A stretch of DNA of 36,381 bases from Bacteroidaceae bacterium (GTDB lineage: Bacteria; Bacteroidota; Bacteroidia; Bacteroidales; Barnesiellaceae_A), in the NCBI GenBank assembly GCA_017410245.1, contig JAFQRE010000031.1:1-36381 (forward strand). Reading direction: 5' to 3'. Within the stretch, counting starts at the first letter, position 1. Each line of letters opens with the position of its first letter. The notes under the pieces were generated by a model. The model was not told the DNA's origin and made no database searches. It saw nothing but the letters and a program-made list of their open reading frames with translations. Positions 24,033 through 31,307 of the stretch are shown here, one piece after another. A program made the translations under genes and the position numbers.

Positions 24033-24057
24033 CGGGTAATGTTATTATATTACCCGT
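24032..24057 (-). terminator. Terminator of the Crp/Fnr-type gene
   Basis: ACGGGTAAT (24032-24040) pairs perfectly with ATTACCCGT (24049-24057). On the minus strand a T run follows, 44 bp past the stop codon. Confidence 0.75.
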
Positions 24058-24100
24058 CGTATTGTCTTAAGGATATGTGATTTATTCCTCATGAAGTGCC

Positions 24101-24679
24101 TTATTTTTCTTTGGCCAGCTCGTTGCGCATGCGGCTCAAGTGCGATTGTGAGATGCCCAGATATGATGCAATGAAACCCAATGGCACTTTTTGGATTATT
24201 TCGGGGCGGTTCTTTATAAGAGACATATATCTATCTTTGACATCGCCCTTGATTACCCTCGATTTGAACTCTTGATAGTACAATGTGCCATGTGCAAGGC
24301 TCAATGCCCATTGTGCAAACTCGTGTGAGGTGGCAATAAGCTTGTCGAAGTTCTCTTTTGAAATGCGCATCAATACAGTATCGCAACAGGCCTGAAATTG
24401 TGAGTATGAAGGCTCATTAAAGTAAAAGCAGTGCCATGAAATAAGTACCGACCCTTTGATAGCAAAACTATTGGTTAATATTTTGTCTCCTACTTGATGT
24501 GTTCGTCTTATAATTCCCTCTTTGACAACATAGATATTATTATCCATGTCACCACTCTTTATCATGTAATCATAGCGTTTGAGATGAATCTCTTCCATAT
24601 AAGAACAGAACTTATCCATGGTCTCTTCCGATAATTTGTATTCTGCTTCATCTGCCAATATTTTCTTAAATTCCTCCAT
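24101..24679 (-). CDS. Crp/Fnr family transcriptional regulator
   Basis: The 192-residue protein has a cyclic-nucleotide-binding-like beta-roll (about 20-110, YMIKSGDMDNNIYVVKEGIIRRT) and a C-terminal helix-turn-helix (PLGFIASYLGISQSHLSRMRNELAK). It lacks the four-cysteine iron-sulphur cluster of true FNR, having only isolated cysteines, so an oxygen-sensing role is not supported. The recognition helix (SQSHLSR) keeps the SR seen in FNR but not the preceding Glu. Two -7-like boxes, TACATTTG and TAAATTTG on the minus strand, lie at 24732-24747. It is separate from neighbours by terminators on both sides. Confidence 0.9.
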   Translation of the reverse strand: MEEFKKILADEAEYKLSEETMDKFCSYMEEIHLKRYDYMIKSGDMDNNIYVVKEGIIRRTHQVGDKILTNSFAIKGSVLISWHCFYFNEPSYSQFQACCDTVLMRISKENFDKLIATSHEFAQWALSLAHGTLYYQEFKSRVIKGDVKDRYMSLIKNRPEIIQKVPLGFIASYLGISQSHLSRMRNELAKEK

Positions 24680-24792
24680 TCTTATTTCACTATTTTGTAT
24701 CTATCTATGCCGTGTGTATATATATATCATGCAAATGTACAAATTTAATTCGTGATTATGGCAATATATGTGCGTATTATACATTAATAAAA

Positions 24793-24822
24793 TATAAAAG
24801 GAGGCGTTTAGCCTCCTTTTTA
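24793..24822 (-). terminator. Terminator of the threonine dehydrogenase gene
   Basis: AAAAGGAGGC (24796-24805) pairs perfectly with GCCTCCTTTT (24811-24820) around a 5-nt loop, flanked by TATA and A/T runs on both sides. Confidence 0.85.
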
Positions 24823-24843
24823 TAAGATTATAATGACAAATGA

Positions 24844-25806
24844 TTATTTTTCTATGCCAAGTTTTATGCGCAGTTGTTTCAGCATATCAACGGTCATGCT
24901 ATCAAGGTCGTATTGCGGTTTCCAGTCCCACTCTTCGCGGGCGCAAGTGTCGTCGAGCGAGTTGGGCCATGAGTCGGCAATGGCTTGACGCAACGGATCG
25001 AGCTCATACTCCATCTTGAAGTCGGGTACATACTCGCGTATCTTGTTACTGATGATTTCGGGATCGAAGCTCATCGATGTCACGTTGAATGAGTTGCGGT
25101 GAACAAGACGGTCGGGGTTGGCCTCCATAATTTCTATAGCTGCACGCAACGCATCGGGCATATACATCATATCCATGAATGTGCCGGGCTTGAGCGGACA
25201 CTTGAAAGTCTCGCCACGCACTGCCGAGTAGTATATATCTACGGCATAGTCGGTAGTACCACCACCCGGAGGTGCTACATAAGAGATGAGGCCGGGAAAG
25301 CGTACCGAGCGTGTATCTACACCAAAACGACGTGTGTAGTAGTCCGACAACATTTCGCCTGTCACCTTAGTGATACCATATATGGTCTCGGGGCGTTGTA
25401 TGGTGTCTTGGGGAGTATGGTCGCGGGGGGTTCCCTTGCCAAAAGAGCCTATCGAACTGGGAGTAAATACGGCACACCCTTTCTCACGAGCTACCTCAAG
25501 AGTGTTGTAAAGACCTCCCACACCTATCTTCCATGCCAACTGAGGCTTGGCCTCGGCTGTTGCACTGAGTAGTGCTGCAAGGTTGTAGATGGTATCTACA
25601 TGATATTTTTCTACAGCATCGGCTATCTGTTGAGCATTGGTGATGTCAACCTCGGCCATAGGACCGCTTTCGGCTACGATGCCTTTGGGCTCAGCTCCTT
25701 TTATATAGCCGGCTACAATATTGCCATTGGGGTATTCTTGACGAAGACGCATGGTAAGTTCTGTGCCTATTTGGCCAGTAGCTCCGATAACAAGAACATT
25801 TTTCAT
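24844..25806 (-). CDS. L-threonine 3-dehydrogenase, SDR (epimerase-like) type
   Basis: The 320-residue protein has the NAD-binding GATGQIG motif (8-14), an extended-SDR catalytic YGITK motif (Tyr and Lys), and NLAALLSA and RFPGLISY segments typical of the epimerase-like threonine dehydrogenases. These oxidise threonine to 2-amino-3-ketobutyrate. The divergent partner is kbl, the next enzyme of the path, which supports this assignment over a sugar epimerase. The two start codons are about 118 bp apart, so a shared control region is likely. Confidence 0.9.
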   Translation of the reverse strand: MKNVLVIGATGQIGTELTMRLRQEYPNGNIVAGYIKGAEPKGIVAESGPMAEVDITNAQQIADAVEKYHVDTIYNLAALLSATAEAKPQLAWKIGVGGLYNTLEVAREKGCAVFTPSSIGSFGKGTPRDHTPQDTIQRPETIYGITKVTGEMLSDYYTRRFGVDTRSVRFPGLISYVAPPGGGTTDYAVDIYYSAVRGETFKCPLKPGTFMDMMYMPDALRAAIEIMEANPDRLVHRNSFNVTSMSFDPEIISNKIREYVPDFKMEYELDPLRQAIADSWPNSLDDTCAREEWDWKPQYDLDSMTVDMLKQLRIKLGIEK

Positions 25807-25873
25807 AGGTATAGAAATAATTTATTTAATGTATGTATTCAATATTTTATTTTGCAAATATAGTTTTTTCCCG

Positions 25874-25890
25874 AAAAATAGTTATTTTTG
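25874..25890 (+). promoter_or_regulatory. -7 box and AT dyad between the threonine genes
   Basis: TATTTTTG (25883-25890) is a perfect -7 box for kbl, giving a leader of about 29 nt. It forms half of a 16-bp palindrome, AAAAATA-GT-TATTTTT (25874-25889), so the reverse strand carries a near -7 box (TATTTTTC) for the dehydrogenase gene. No clear -33 is seen. Confidence 0.42.
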
Positions 25891-25923
25891 AGCAGAAAAA
25901 TTTTTACCTTAAATTCTAAAATT

Positions 25924-27117
25924 ATGTATAACGCTTTCAAGTCACACCTGACCAAAGAGTTGCAAGACATCAAGGATGCCGGACTCTACAAGCAAGAACG
26001 TATCATAACCACACCCCAAAAGGCCGGTATCAATGTAGCCGGTTCGGAGGGCGAAGTACTCAACTTTTGTGCCAACAACTATTTGGGTCTATCGGACAGT
26101 CCGGCACTCATAGACGCTGCCAAGCGCGCTATGGATAGTCATGGCTATGGTATGTCGTCGGTACGTTTTATTTGTGGTACACAAGACTTGCACAAGGAGT
26201 TGGAGCGTGCCATCAGCGAGTATTTCCACACCGAAGATACTATTCTCTATGCCGCTTGTTTCGATGCCAATGGCGGTCTCTTCGAGCCTCTATTTACCGA
26301 GGAAGACGCCATCATCAGCGATGCCCTCAACCATGCCTCTATCATAGATGGTGTGCGCTTGTGCAAGGCCAAACGTTATCGCTATGCCAATGCCGATATG
26401 GCCGAGCTTGAGCGTTGCCTGCAAGAGGCTCAAGCTCAACGTTTCCGCGTTATTGCTACCGATGGTGTATTCTCGATGGACGGCAACGTAGCTCCTATGG
26501 ATAAGATTGTAGAGTTGGCCGAGAAGTACGACGCACTTGTTATGGTCGATGAGAGTCACTCGGCAGGTGTTGTAGGCCCTACCGGTCGTGGTGTAGCCGA
26601 GCAATACAACTGTTATGGCAAGATAGATATTTTCACCGGCACATTGGGCAAATCGTTTGGTGGAGCCATGGGAGGTTTCACTACCGGTCGCAAAGAGATT
26701 ATCGATATGTTGCGTCAGCGTTCACGTCCCTATCTCTTCTCCAACTCTCTCGCTCCCGCCATCGTAGGTGCCAGCATTGAGATGTTCCGCACTCTCCAAG
26801 CCAGCGATGCCTTGCATGACAAGTTGGTAGAGAACGTAACATACTTCCGCGACAAGATGTTGGCTGCCGGTTTCGACATCAAGCCCACACAATCGGCTAT
26901 ATGTGCAGTGATGCTCTATGATGCCAAGTTGTCGCAAGACTTTGCTGCCGAGATGCAAAAAGAGGGTATCTATGTAACAGGATTCTACTATCCCGTAGTG
27001 CCCAAAGGTCAAGCCCGCATTCGTGTGCAACTCTCAGCCGGTCATGAGCGTGAGCACCTCGATCGTGCCATCGCAGCCTTTATCAAGGTTGGCAAGAAAC
27101 TTGGTGTCATCAAGTAA
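25924..27117 (+). CDS. kbl: Glycine C-acetyltransferase (2-amino-3-ketobutyrate CoA ligase)
   Basis: The 397-residue PLP enzyme splits 2-amino-3-ketobutyrate with CoA into glycine and acetyl-CoA. It has the alpha-oxoamine synthase layout: NFCANNYLGLSD, FDANGGLFE, VDESHSAGVVGPTGRG and the lysine motif GTLGKSFGGAMGG. The start at 25924 (MYNAFKSHL) aligns with known Kbl; a TTG at 25888 lies in the promoter and is rejected. With the divergent dehydrogenase it gives threonine-to-glycine catabolism. A terminator follows after about 45 bp. Confidence 0.97.
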   Translation: MYNAFKSHLTKELQDIKDAGLYKQERIITTPQKAGINVAGSEGEVLNFCANNYLGLSDSPALIDAAKRAMDSHGYGMSSVRFICGTQDLHKELERAISEYFHTEDTILYAACFDANGGLFEPLFTEEDAIISDALNHASIIDGVRLCKAKRYRYANADMAELERCLQEAQAQRFRVIATDGVFSMDGNVAPMDKIVELAEKYDALVMVDESHSAGVVGPTGRGVAEQYNCYGKIDIFTGTLGKSFGGAMGGFTTGRKEIIDMLRQRSRPYLFSNSLAPAIVGASIEMFRTLQASDALHDKLVENVTYFRDKMLAAGFDIKPTQSAICAVMLYDAKLSQDFAAEMQKEGIYVTGFYYPVVPKGQARIRVQLSAGHEREHLDRAIAAFIKVGKKLGVIK

Positions 27118-27162
27118 TATCGACTCTCGGTATAAGCAGGGAGCTATTCCTCCCGACAATAC

Positions 27163-27197
27163 AACGCCTCCAACTTGCGGGTTGGGGGCGTTTTTTT
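27163..27197 (+). terminator. Terminator after kbl
   Basis: AACGCCTCCAAC (27163-27174) pairs with GTTGGGGGCGTT (27181-27192) with one T-G pair, and the T run continues to 27197. Confidence 0.85.
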
Positions 27198-27365
27198 ATA
27201 GGTCGTAGAGAGTGTGTTGCTCTGTGGCTCAACGATAGAAAGAGAATTGTGGCTCAACGAGAGGCTAAGGTTGCAAGCAAGAGGTATTCTTTCGGCTTCA
27301 CACAGGAGAATATGAGCAATTACCGGTGTCTAATTGGGAGAATGCCGTAACAGAAGGGTATAAAA
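27198..27365. other. Gene-free region with a short direct repeat
   Basis: Between the kbl terminator and the next hairpin there is no credible ORF. TGTGGCTCAACGA occurs twice, at 27223-27235 and 27248-27260, 25 bp apart. No further copy is seen in the region, so a regulatory meaning is not supported. Confidence 0.4.
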
Positions 27366-27390
27366 AAGGTTGCATCACCGATGCAACCTT
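27366..27390 (-). terminator. Terminator downstream of the collagen-like lipoprotein gene
   Basis: AAGGTTGCATC (27366-27376) pairs perfectly with GATGCAACCTT (27380-27390) over a 3-nt loop. A bases to 27362 give a U run on the minus strand. It lies about 160 bp past the gene, with no other hairpin in between. Confidence 0.75.
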
Positions 27391-27552
27391 ACTTCTTACC
27401 ATCATTAGATAGTACATAATAATCTGTTATTCGTATTTCGCAATAGTCCTAACAATTCTTGAGGTAAGGTCTCGACTTTCACAAGCCAAGACCAAACAAA
27501 TTAATAGGGAATGAGATATCCAATATAAATAAGAGTCTGTTTATACATTATC

Positions 27553-30500
27553 TTATTTGCCTTTCAATACAACGGGGATTTCGCAAGTTACTACTGAGAG
27601 ATCCTCGAATGTTACTGTGGCGTTTACAACCAAGTTGTATGCACCTTGAAGAGCTGTACCTTGGTTGTCCCAAGTTACAACACCTGTGGCGGGATCAACT
27701 GCCAAGGTCGATTTTGCATCTTTTTGGCTCATGATTGTGTTGTAATCAGTGTTTGCCTTGAATGCATACTTGATGCTTGTAATTTGGTCGGTCAATTTAT
27801 ATGTATCCAATGCACGATCACTGAGTGTGAATACACCGTTTACATAAGAGGCAATAAGTTTATTGTCTGTATCATTAACCTTAACACATGATTTAACATC
27901 GCCGGTGTTTACACCAATACCATCAATCATCTCAATACCTGTAGTGCTTACGGCAACGAACGGATTGGTGAAGATAATATTGTACTCAAATTTACAAGTC
28001 TCGGTGTTCTTCAATGTTACTGTGTAAGTCATCACCTTAGTAGCTTGAGCTGTAGTCATGGCATCTGACAAGCTTACATAAGTTGTGTTGTCAACAGTTG
28101 CGGGGAGTGCCTCAACACCGGTAGTGCCGAGTTTCCAAGCAAAGTCGAGGTCAACAACATTGTTTACAGCGTTGTAGTAGCCAAAGATGTCTTTACCGCC
28201 AATCTTCTCGAAATGCTCGGCAATGAGTGATGACATAGACCATGCACCGTTTACTACTGTACCCTTAACCATGATGTCGTTTTCAGTTCCGGGAACGAGG
28301 TACAACTTGTTGTAGTTGTATGCTTCACACTCCTCTTTCACATAGAATACTTGAGTCATAACGATGTCGCCTGTTACCTTGGGTTGATCGCTCTCGATTG
28401 TGATAGTGAATGTGTATTTAGCACCCTTGCCATCAACATCTTTGTAAGTGTTTTCGGTCTTAATCAAGTTGTTGATACCTACCTTGATGTTAGATGTAGT
28501 AGTGTTCTCGTCGAACAACTCGATTGAGTAGTCAACACCACAAGGATCGTTGTAATGTGTCTCAGAGTTACGGTTGAGGCTTTGGATAATGAGCGGTTGA
28601 TATACACCGTCAACAGTGAGTTTAACGTGGTATGTATCGTTTGCGCCACCATAGTAGTTCCAGAATGTCTCTGCAGTGAGGTTTGTAGCACCATAGATGT
28701 TGGCATTAACCTCTTGCCAAGGCATTTCACCGATGATGTTGCTTGTGAAGCCATCTACTACCATATTCTTCAATGTGTGGTATTCGAGTTCTTGGTTGTT
28801 GTTCGCTTGGTCAAGCTCGAGGTTGATAGCGGGAGCATCGGGTTGGTCGGGAGTTACAGGGTCGTTGCGGTCGATCGACAATTTGATGTAAGCCGAAGCT
28901 ACGAAGTTGCCATCAACAAAAGCATCTACGCGTACAACGGGAGTTCGACCAATAACGGCTGTTTTGTATTTAGCAATATTTGAAGTCACTACACCATTGT
29001 TGATGCTTGCAAAGTCTTGTTGGTTGGTCTTTTGAGCATCATCGGCAAGATAGTTCTCGGGCATGCTGAATGTATATGTGATGCGACCATCGTAACCATG
29101 ATTTCTGATGTAGTCTTTGATTTCGGTTGAGTACAAATCTACATAATCGTAGAGGTCAATCTCTTTGTCATATTTGTAGCCGAGGTTAGCTTTGTCGCTC
29201 AACTTAACAAATGATTTTACAAATGCATCGTCTTCTTTTGTGATAGCTTTGTTACGAGCGTAGAACTCGGGAGCACCACTCATAGTGTTGTCGATGATAG
29301 CTGAGATGTTACCGGCCGAAACAGCTACGTAGTCAGAAAATACGGTACATCTTGTACCAACTTGTACCTTTAATGCTACGATGTCATTATTTGCCAAAGC
29401 TGCGCGGTTGAGTCTTGTTGTAACTGTTACTTCGCCATTTGTTTGTGCGCCCTCGTTGGTATATAATGTATCAACGGCTACGATGTTCAACAAGTTGGTC
29501 TTGTCACCGGTAGCTCTTGTAACGTTACGGTTGATGAAACCAAATTGAGCACCCTTCACGTATGCTTTGTTGGGATTGATACGATAGGTCATCTCAACAT
29601 CGTTTGAAACATAACCTGCATGTGTGAAATCGGTCTCATCAAGGTAAGCGAGTTGGAAGTAATCTGTATCGGTTGTGGGATAGGGGAGTGTTTGATGTAT
29701 GCGAGTGGGAACGAAAGCTACAGAACCGAGTTCCTCGCCCAAACGGATTACAAAACCCTCTTCACCGGCACCTTCAACATTGTAGAATGTAATAGTATTA
29801 CCATCTACAACTGCTGTGATACCGCTCTTCTTCCAAGAGATACCAGTGTCTTGTACGAAATTGCCCTCGCCATCGTACTCGTACCAGTTGCCCGATTCAT
29901 CAGGACGATATGTGTGACCGTCTTTACCGTCAACGCCATCTTTACCGTCAACGCCATCTTTTCCGTTAAGACCGTCTTTACCGTTTTCACCGTCCTTGCC
30001 ATCTTTGCCATCGACGCCATCTTTACCGTTAAGACCGTCTTTACCGTTTTCACCGTCCTTGCCATCTTTGCCATCGACGCCATCTTTACCGTTAAGACCA
30101 TCTTTACCATCTTTACCGTCCTTGCCGTCTTTGCCATCAACGCCGTCTTTACCGTCTTTACCATCTTGGCCATTGACACCATCTTTACCATTTTGGCCAT
30201 CAACACCAATAGCTTTCCAGTCGGTCTTTTCGCCGTTTTGATACCAATAGCCGTCATTGCCTATTGTCCAAACGATAGCATCTTGACCATCTTTGCCATC
30301 AACACCGTCTTTACCGTCAGTGCCGTTGATACCATCTTTACCATTCTTGATAAGATAGCTTTGTCCGTTGCTCATGGTTATACGTACACCATCGTTGGCT
30401 TCTTCGACGTTGGTTACCACCCCGCCACTATTGATAAGAGCCTGTATCTCATCAAGAGATGCATTGATCTCATCAATTTGAGTTTGGATTTTGTCAAACT

Positions 30501-30591
30501 CCTCCATGTGATCATCACATGCGCTGAATGTCAGTGCCGATGTGGCAACAAGTGCTGCTACTAAGGCGCGACATAAGAATTTTTTGTTCAT
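27553..30591 (-). CDS. Collagen-like surface lipoprotein
   Basis: The 1012-residue protein has a lipobox ending SAC and then Asp-Asp-His-Met-Glu-Glu, an acidic stretch like the surface-export signal of Bacteroidota lipoproteins. A short coiled coil (FDKIQTQIDEINASLDEIQALI) could trimerise it. Collagen-like Gly-X-Y runs follow: about 7 triplets, an interruption with Trp/Tyr residues (NDGYWYQNGEKT), then about 32 triplets, almost all GKD, GVD, GLN or GEN and without proline. The remaining ~750 residues form beta-rich domains with no family I can name. DNA repeats of 63 bp encode part of the stalk. No -7 box lies between its start and the inverted-repeat cassette at 30845, so it may depend on a promoter from there. 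Confidence 0.88.
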   Translation of the reverse strand: MNKKFLCRALVAALVATSALTFSACDDHMEEFDKIQTQIDEINASLDEIQALINSGGVVTNVEEANDGVRITMSNGQSYLIKNGKDGINGTDGKDGVDGKDGQDAIVWTIGNDGYWYQNGEKTDWKAIGVDGQNGKDGVNGQDGKDGKDGVDGKDGKDGKDGKDGLNGKDGVDGKDGKDGENGKDGLNGKDGVDGKDGKDGENGKDGLNGKDGVDGKDGVDGKDGHTYRPDESGNWYEYDGEGNFVQDTGISWKKSGITAVVDGNTITFYNVEGAGEEGFVIRLGEELGSVAFVPTRIHQTLPYPTTDTDYFQLAYLDETDFTHAGYVSNDVEMTYRINPNKAYVKGAQFGFINRNVTRATGDKTNLLNIVAVDTLYTNEGAQTNGEVTVTTRLNRAALANNDIVALKVQVGTRCTVFSDYVAVSAGNISAIIDNTMSGAPEFYARNKAITKEDDAFVKSFVKLSDKANLGYKYDKEIDLYDYVDLYSTEIKDYIRNHGYDGRITYTFSMPENYLADDAQKTNQQDFASINNGVVTSNIAKYKTAVIGRTPVVRVDAFVDGNFVASAYIKLSIDRNDPVTPDQPDAPAINLELDQANNNQELEYHTLKNMVVDGFTSNIIGEMPWQEVNANIYGATNLTAETFWNYYGGANDTYHVKLTVDGVYQPLIIQSLNRNSETHYNDPCGVDYSIELFDENTTTSNIKVGINNLIKTENTYKDVDGKGAKYTFTITIESDQPKVTGDIVMTQVFYVKEECEAYNYNKLYLVPGTENDIMVKGTVVNGAWSMSSLIAEHFEKIGGKDIFGYYNAVNNVVDLDFAWKLGTTGVEALPATVDNTTYVSLSDAMTTAQATKVMTYTVTLKNTETCKFEYNIIFTNPFVAVSTTGIEMIDGIGVNTGDVKSCVKVNDTDNKLIASYVNGVFTLSDRALDTYKLTDQITSIKYAFKANTDYNTIMSQKDAKSTLAVDPATGVVTWDNQGTALQGAYNLVVNATVTFEDLSVVTCEIPVVLKGK
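29953..30098 (-). repeat. 63-bp tandem repeat encoding the collagen stalk
   Basis: Units at 29953-30015 and 30016-30078 differ at one base that I can see, and a partial third copy runs to about 30098. Each encodes 21 residues, that is seven Gly-X-Y triplets (GLN-GKD-GVD-GKD-GKD-GEN-GKD). Such near-identity allows slippage or recombination that changes stalk length in whole triplets. Confidence 0.85.
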
Positions 30592-30639
30592 AACTAAAAT
30601 TTTAGATAATTGATAATTATTTATAAATAAGTAACTTTA

Positions 30640-30867
30640 ATGTATATACTCAATCCTGATTTATATTGTCCTAATTGTAAGGCCGAAAACTATTCCCGAC
30701 GATTTACTTCTACTATTGTATCTCTGTTTTTTTTGCTCTTATTTTTATTAGTTAGTATTTTATTATTTTATTATTTGTTGTTTACCGGTTGTTGTATAGG
30801 AGGTTTTCTATTATATGTGTCTTGTCACATACTACTATGCCTATACATTACTTCCACTTCTTTTTAA
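30640..30867 (+). CDS. Possible small zinc-ribbon membrane protein
   Basis: A 75-codon frame begins MYILNPDLYCPNCKAENYSRRF, with a CxxC knuckle like a short zinc ribbon, then about 45 very hydrophobic residues. It runs antisense to the presumed leader of the lipoprotein gene and stops inside the left inverted-repeat site (30865-30867). No promoter is seen before it and the hydrophobic part comes from T-rich DNA, so it may be chance or a remnant. Confidence 0.3.
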   Translation: MYILNPDLYCPNCKAENYSRRFTSTIVSLFFLLLFLLVSILLFYYLLFTGCCIGGFLLYVSCHILLCLYITSTSF

Positions 30868-30883
30868 GAGGTGGAAGTAATGT
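30845..30883 (+). repeat. Left inverted-repeat site (putative recombination site)
   Basis: The 25-bp core at 30852-30876 consists of arm TTCCACTTC, spacer TTTTTAA and arm GAGGTGGAA. It is the exact reverse complement of the core at 31131-31155. The flanks ACATTAC and GTAATGT extend the dyad to 39 bp. The arm-spacer-arm form with a 7-bp asymmetric spacer resembles tyrosine recombinase core sites. Confidence 0.75.
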
Positions 30884-31040
30884 GTTAAGTGCTTTATATT
30901 CAGTTGTTTATATTTGTTTTATGCATACCTTCAAAGTAGTTTTTATTTCGTTACTCTTCTTTTTGAGATTATGGGTCGAGCGTCTACCGAGGCAATAAAT
31001 AGAGTCTCCATAGGAGTGTGAGTATTTACAAGGCGTTAGT

Positions 31041-31076
31041 CTATGCAATTTTTTATACTTAGTTGCATAGTTTTTT
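31041..31076 (+). terminator. Intrinsic terminator inside the putative invertible segment
   Basis: CTATGCAA (31041-31048) pairs perfectly with TTGCATAG (31063-31070), followed by six T (31071-31076). It lies directly upstream of the promoter at 31089-31117 and would stop transcripts entering from the left. Confidence 0.7.
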
Positions 31077-31088
31077 ATAAAAAAATTT

Positions 31089-31117
31089 TTTGGTTTAGAA
31101 AATTGTACTTATATTTG
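31089..31117 (+). promoter_or_regulatory. Promoter inside the putative invertible segment
   Basis: TTTG (31089-31092) and TATATTTG (31110-31117) match the -33 and -7 boxes with 17 bp between them, slightly short. The RNA would start near 31122, at the edge of the right inverted-repeat site. A second -7-like TATATTTG at 30909-30916 has no matching -33 box. Confidence 0.55.
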
Positions 31118-31124
31118 CAGTCAG

Positions 31125-31161
31125 AATTGTTTCCACCTCTTAAAAAGAAGTGGAAACAATT
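31125..31161 (-). repeat. Right inverted-repeat site (putative recombination site)
   Basis: The core at 31131-31155 is the exact reverse complement of 30852-30876. The flanks AATTGT and ACAATT differ from those of the left site but are again complementary to each other, so each site is a full hairpin with its own outer arms. Confidence 0.75.
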
Positions 31162-31307
31162 TTTGTTTATATAGAACTGAAAATCAATAATTTAGCTATT
31201 TGACTGATAGCTGCTTTTGAGCACTCGAATGTGTAAAAAATTCTATTTACAATTGTTTGATGTCAATAGAAAACTTTTTATAAAAATTCAAGTTGCTGAC
31301 GCTCTAT

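Larger units (their letters stand above)
30845..31161. other. Putative invertible promoter segment
   Basis: About 317 bp bounded by identical 25-bp sites in inverted orientation lie between a surface lipoprotein gene (minus, starting at 30591) and a tyrosine recombinase gene (31308-32225). In the plus direction the segment holds a terminator (31041-31076) and then a promoter (31089-31117) that fires rightwards, away from the lipoprotein. Inversion would turn the promoter to the left, toward the lipoprotein gene, with the terminator behind it. AT content is clearly higher than in the flanking genes. Confidence 0.55.

Noticed and set aside
25888..25923. Upstream TTG start for kbl
   Set aside because: The TTG lies within the -7 box, and the ATG at 25924 matches the known N-terminus of the family.
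27223..27260. Direct repeat TGTGGCTCAACGA as an operator pair
   Set aside because: It lies downstream of a kbl terminator and downstream of the lipoprotein gene, away from any start codon.
29953..30180. Possible CRISPR array
   Set aside because: The repeats are contiguous 63-bp coding units without unique spacers and encode collagen triplets; no cas gene is present.
29620..30564. Long open frame (314 codons) antisense to the collagen-like gene
   Set aside because: It mirrors the low-complexity Gly-X-Y repeats; its translation is a repetitive FTVFTVLAIFA-type string with no start context or promoter.
30789..30998. 69-codon open frame across the left repeat site
   Set aside because: It overlaps another frame, has no start signal and consists of T-rich hydrophobic codons; it may include a remnant gene end but cannot be supported as a gene.
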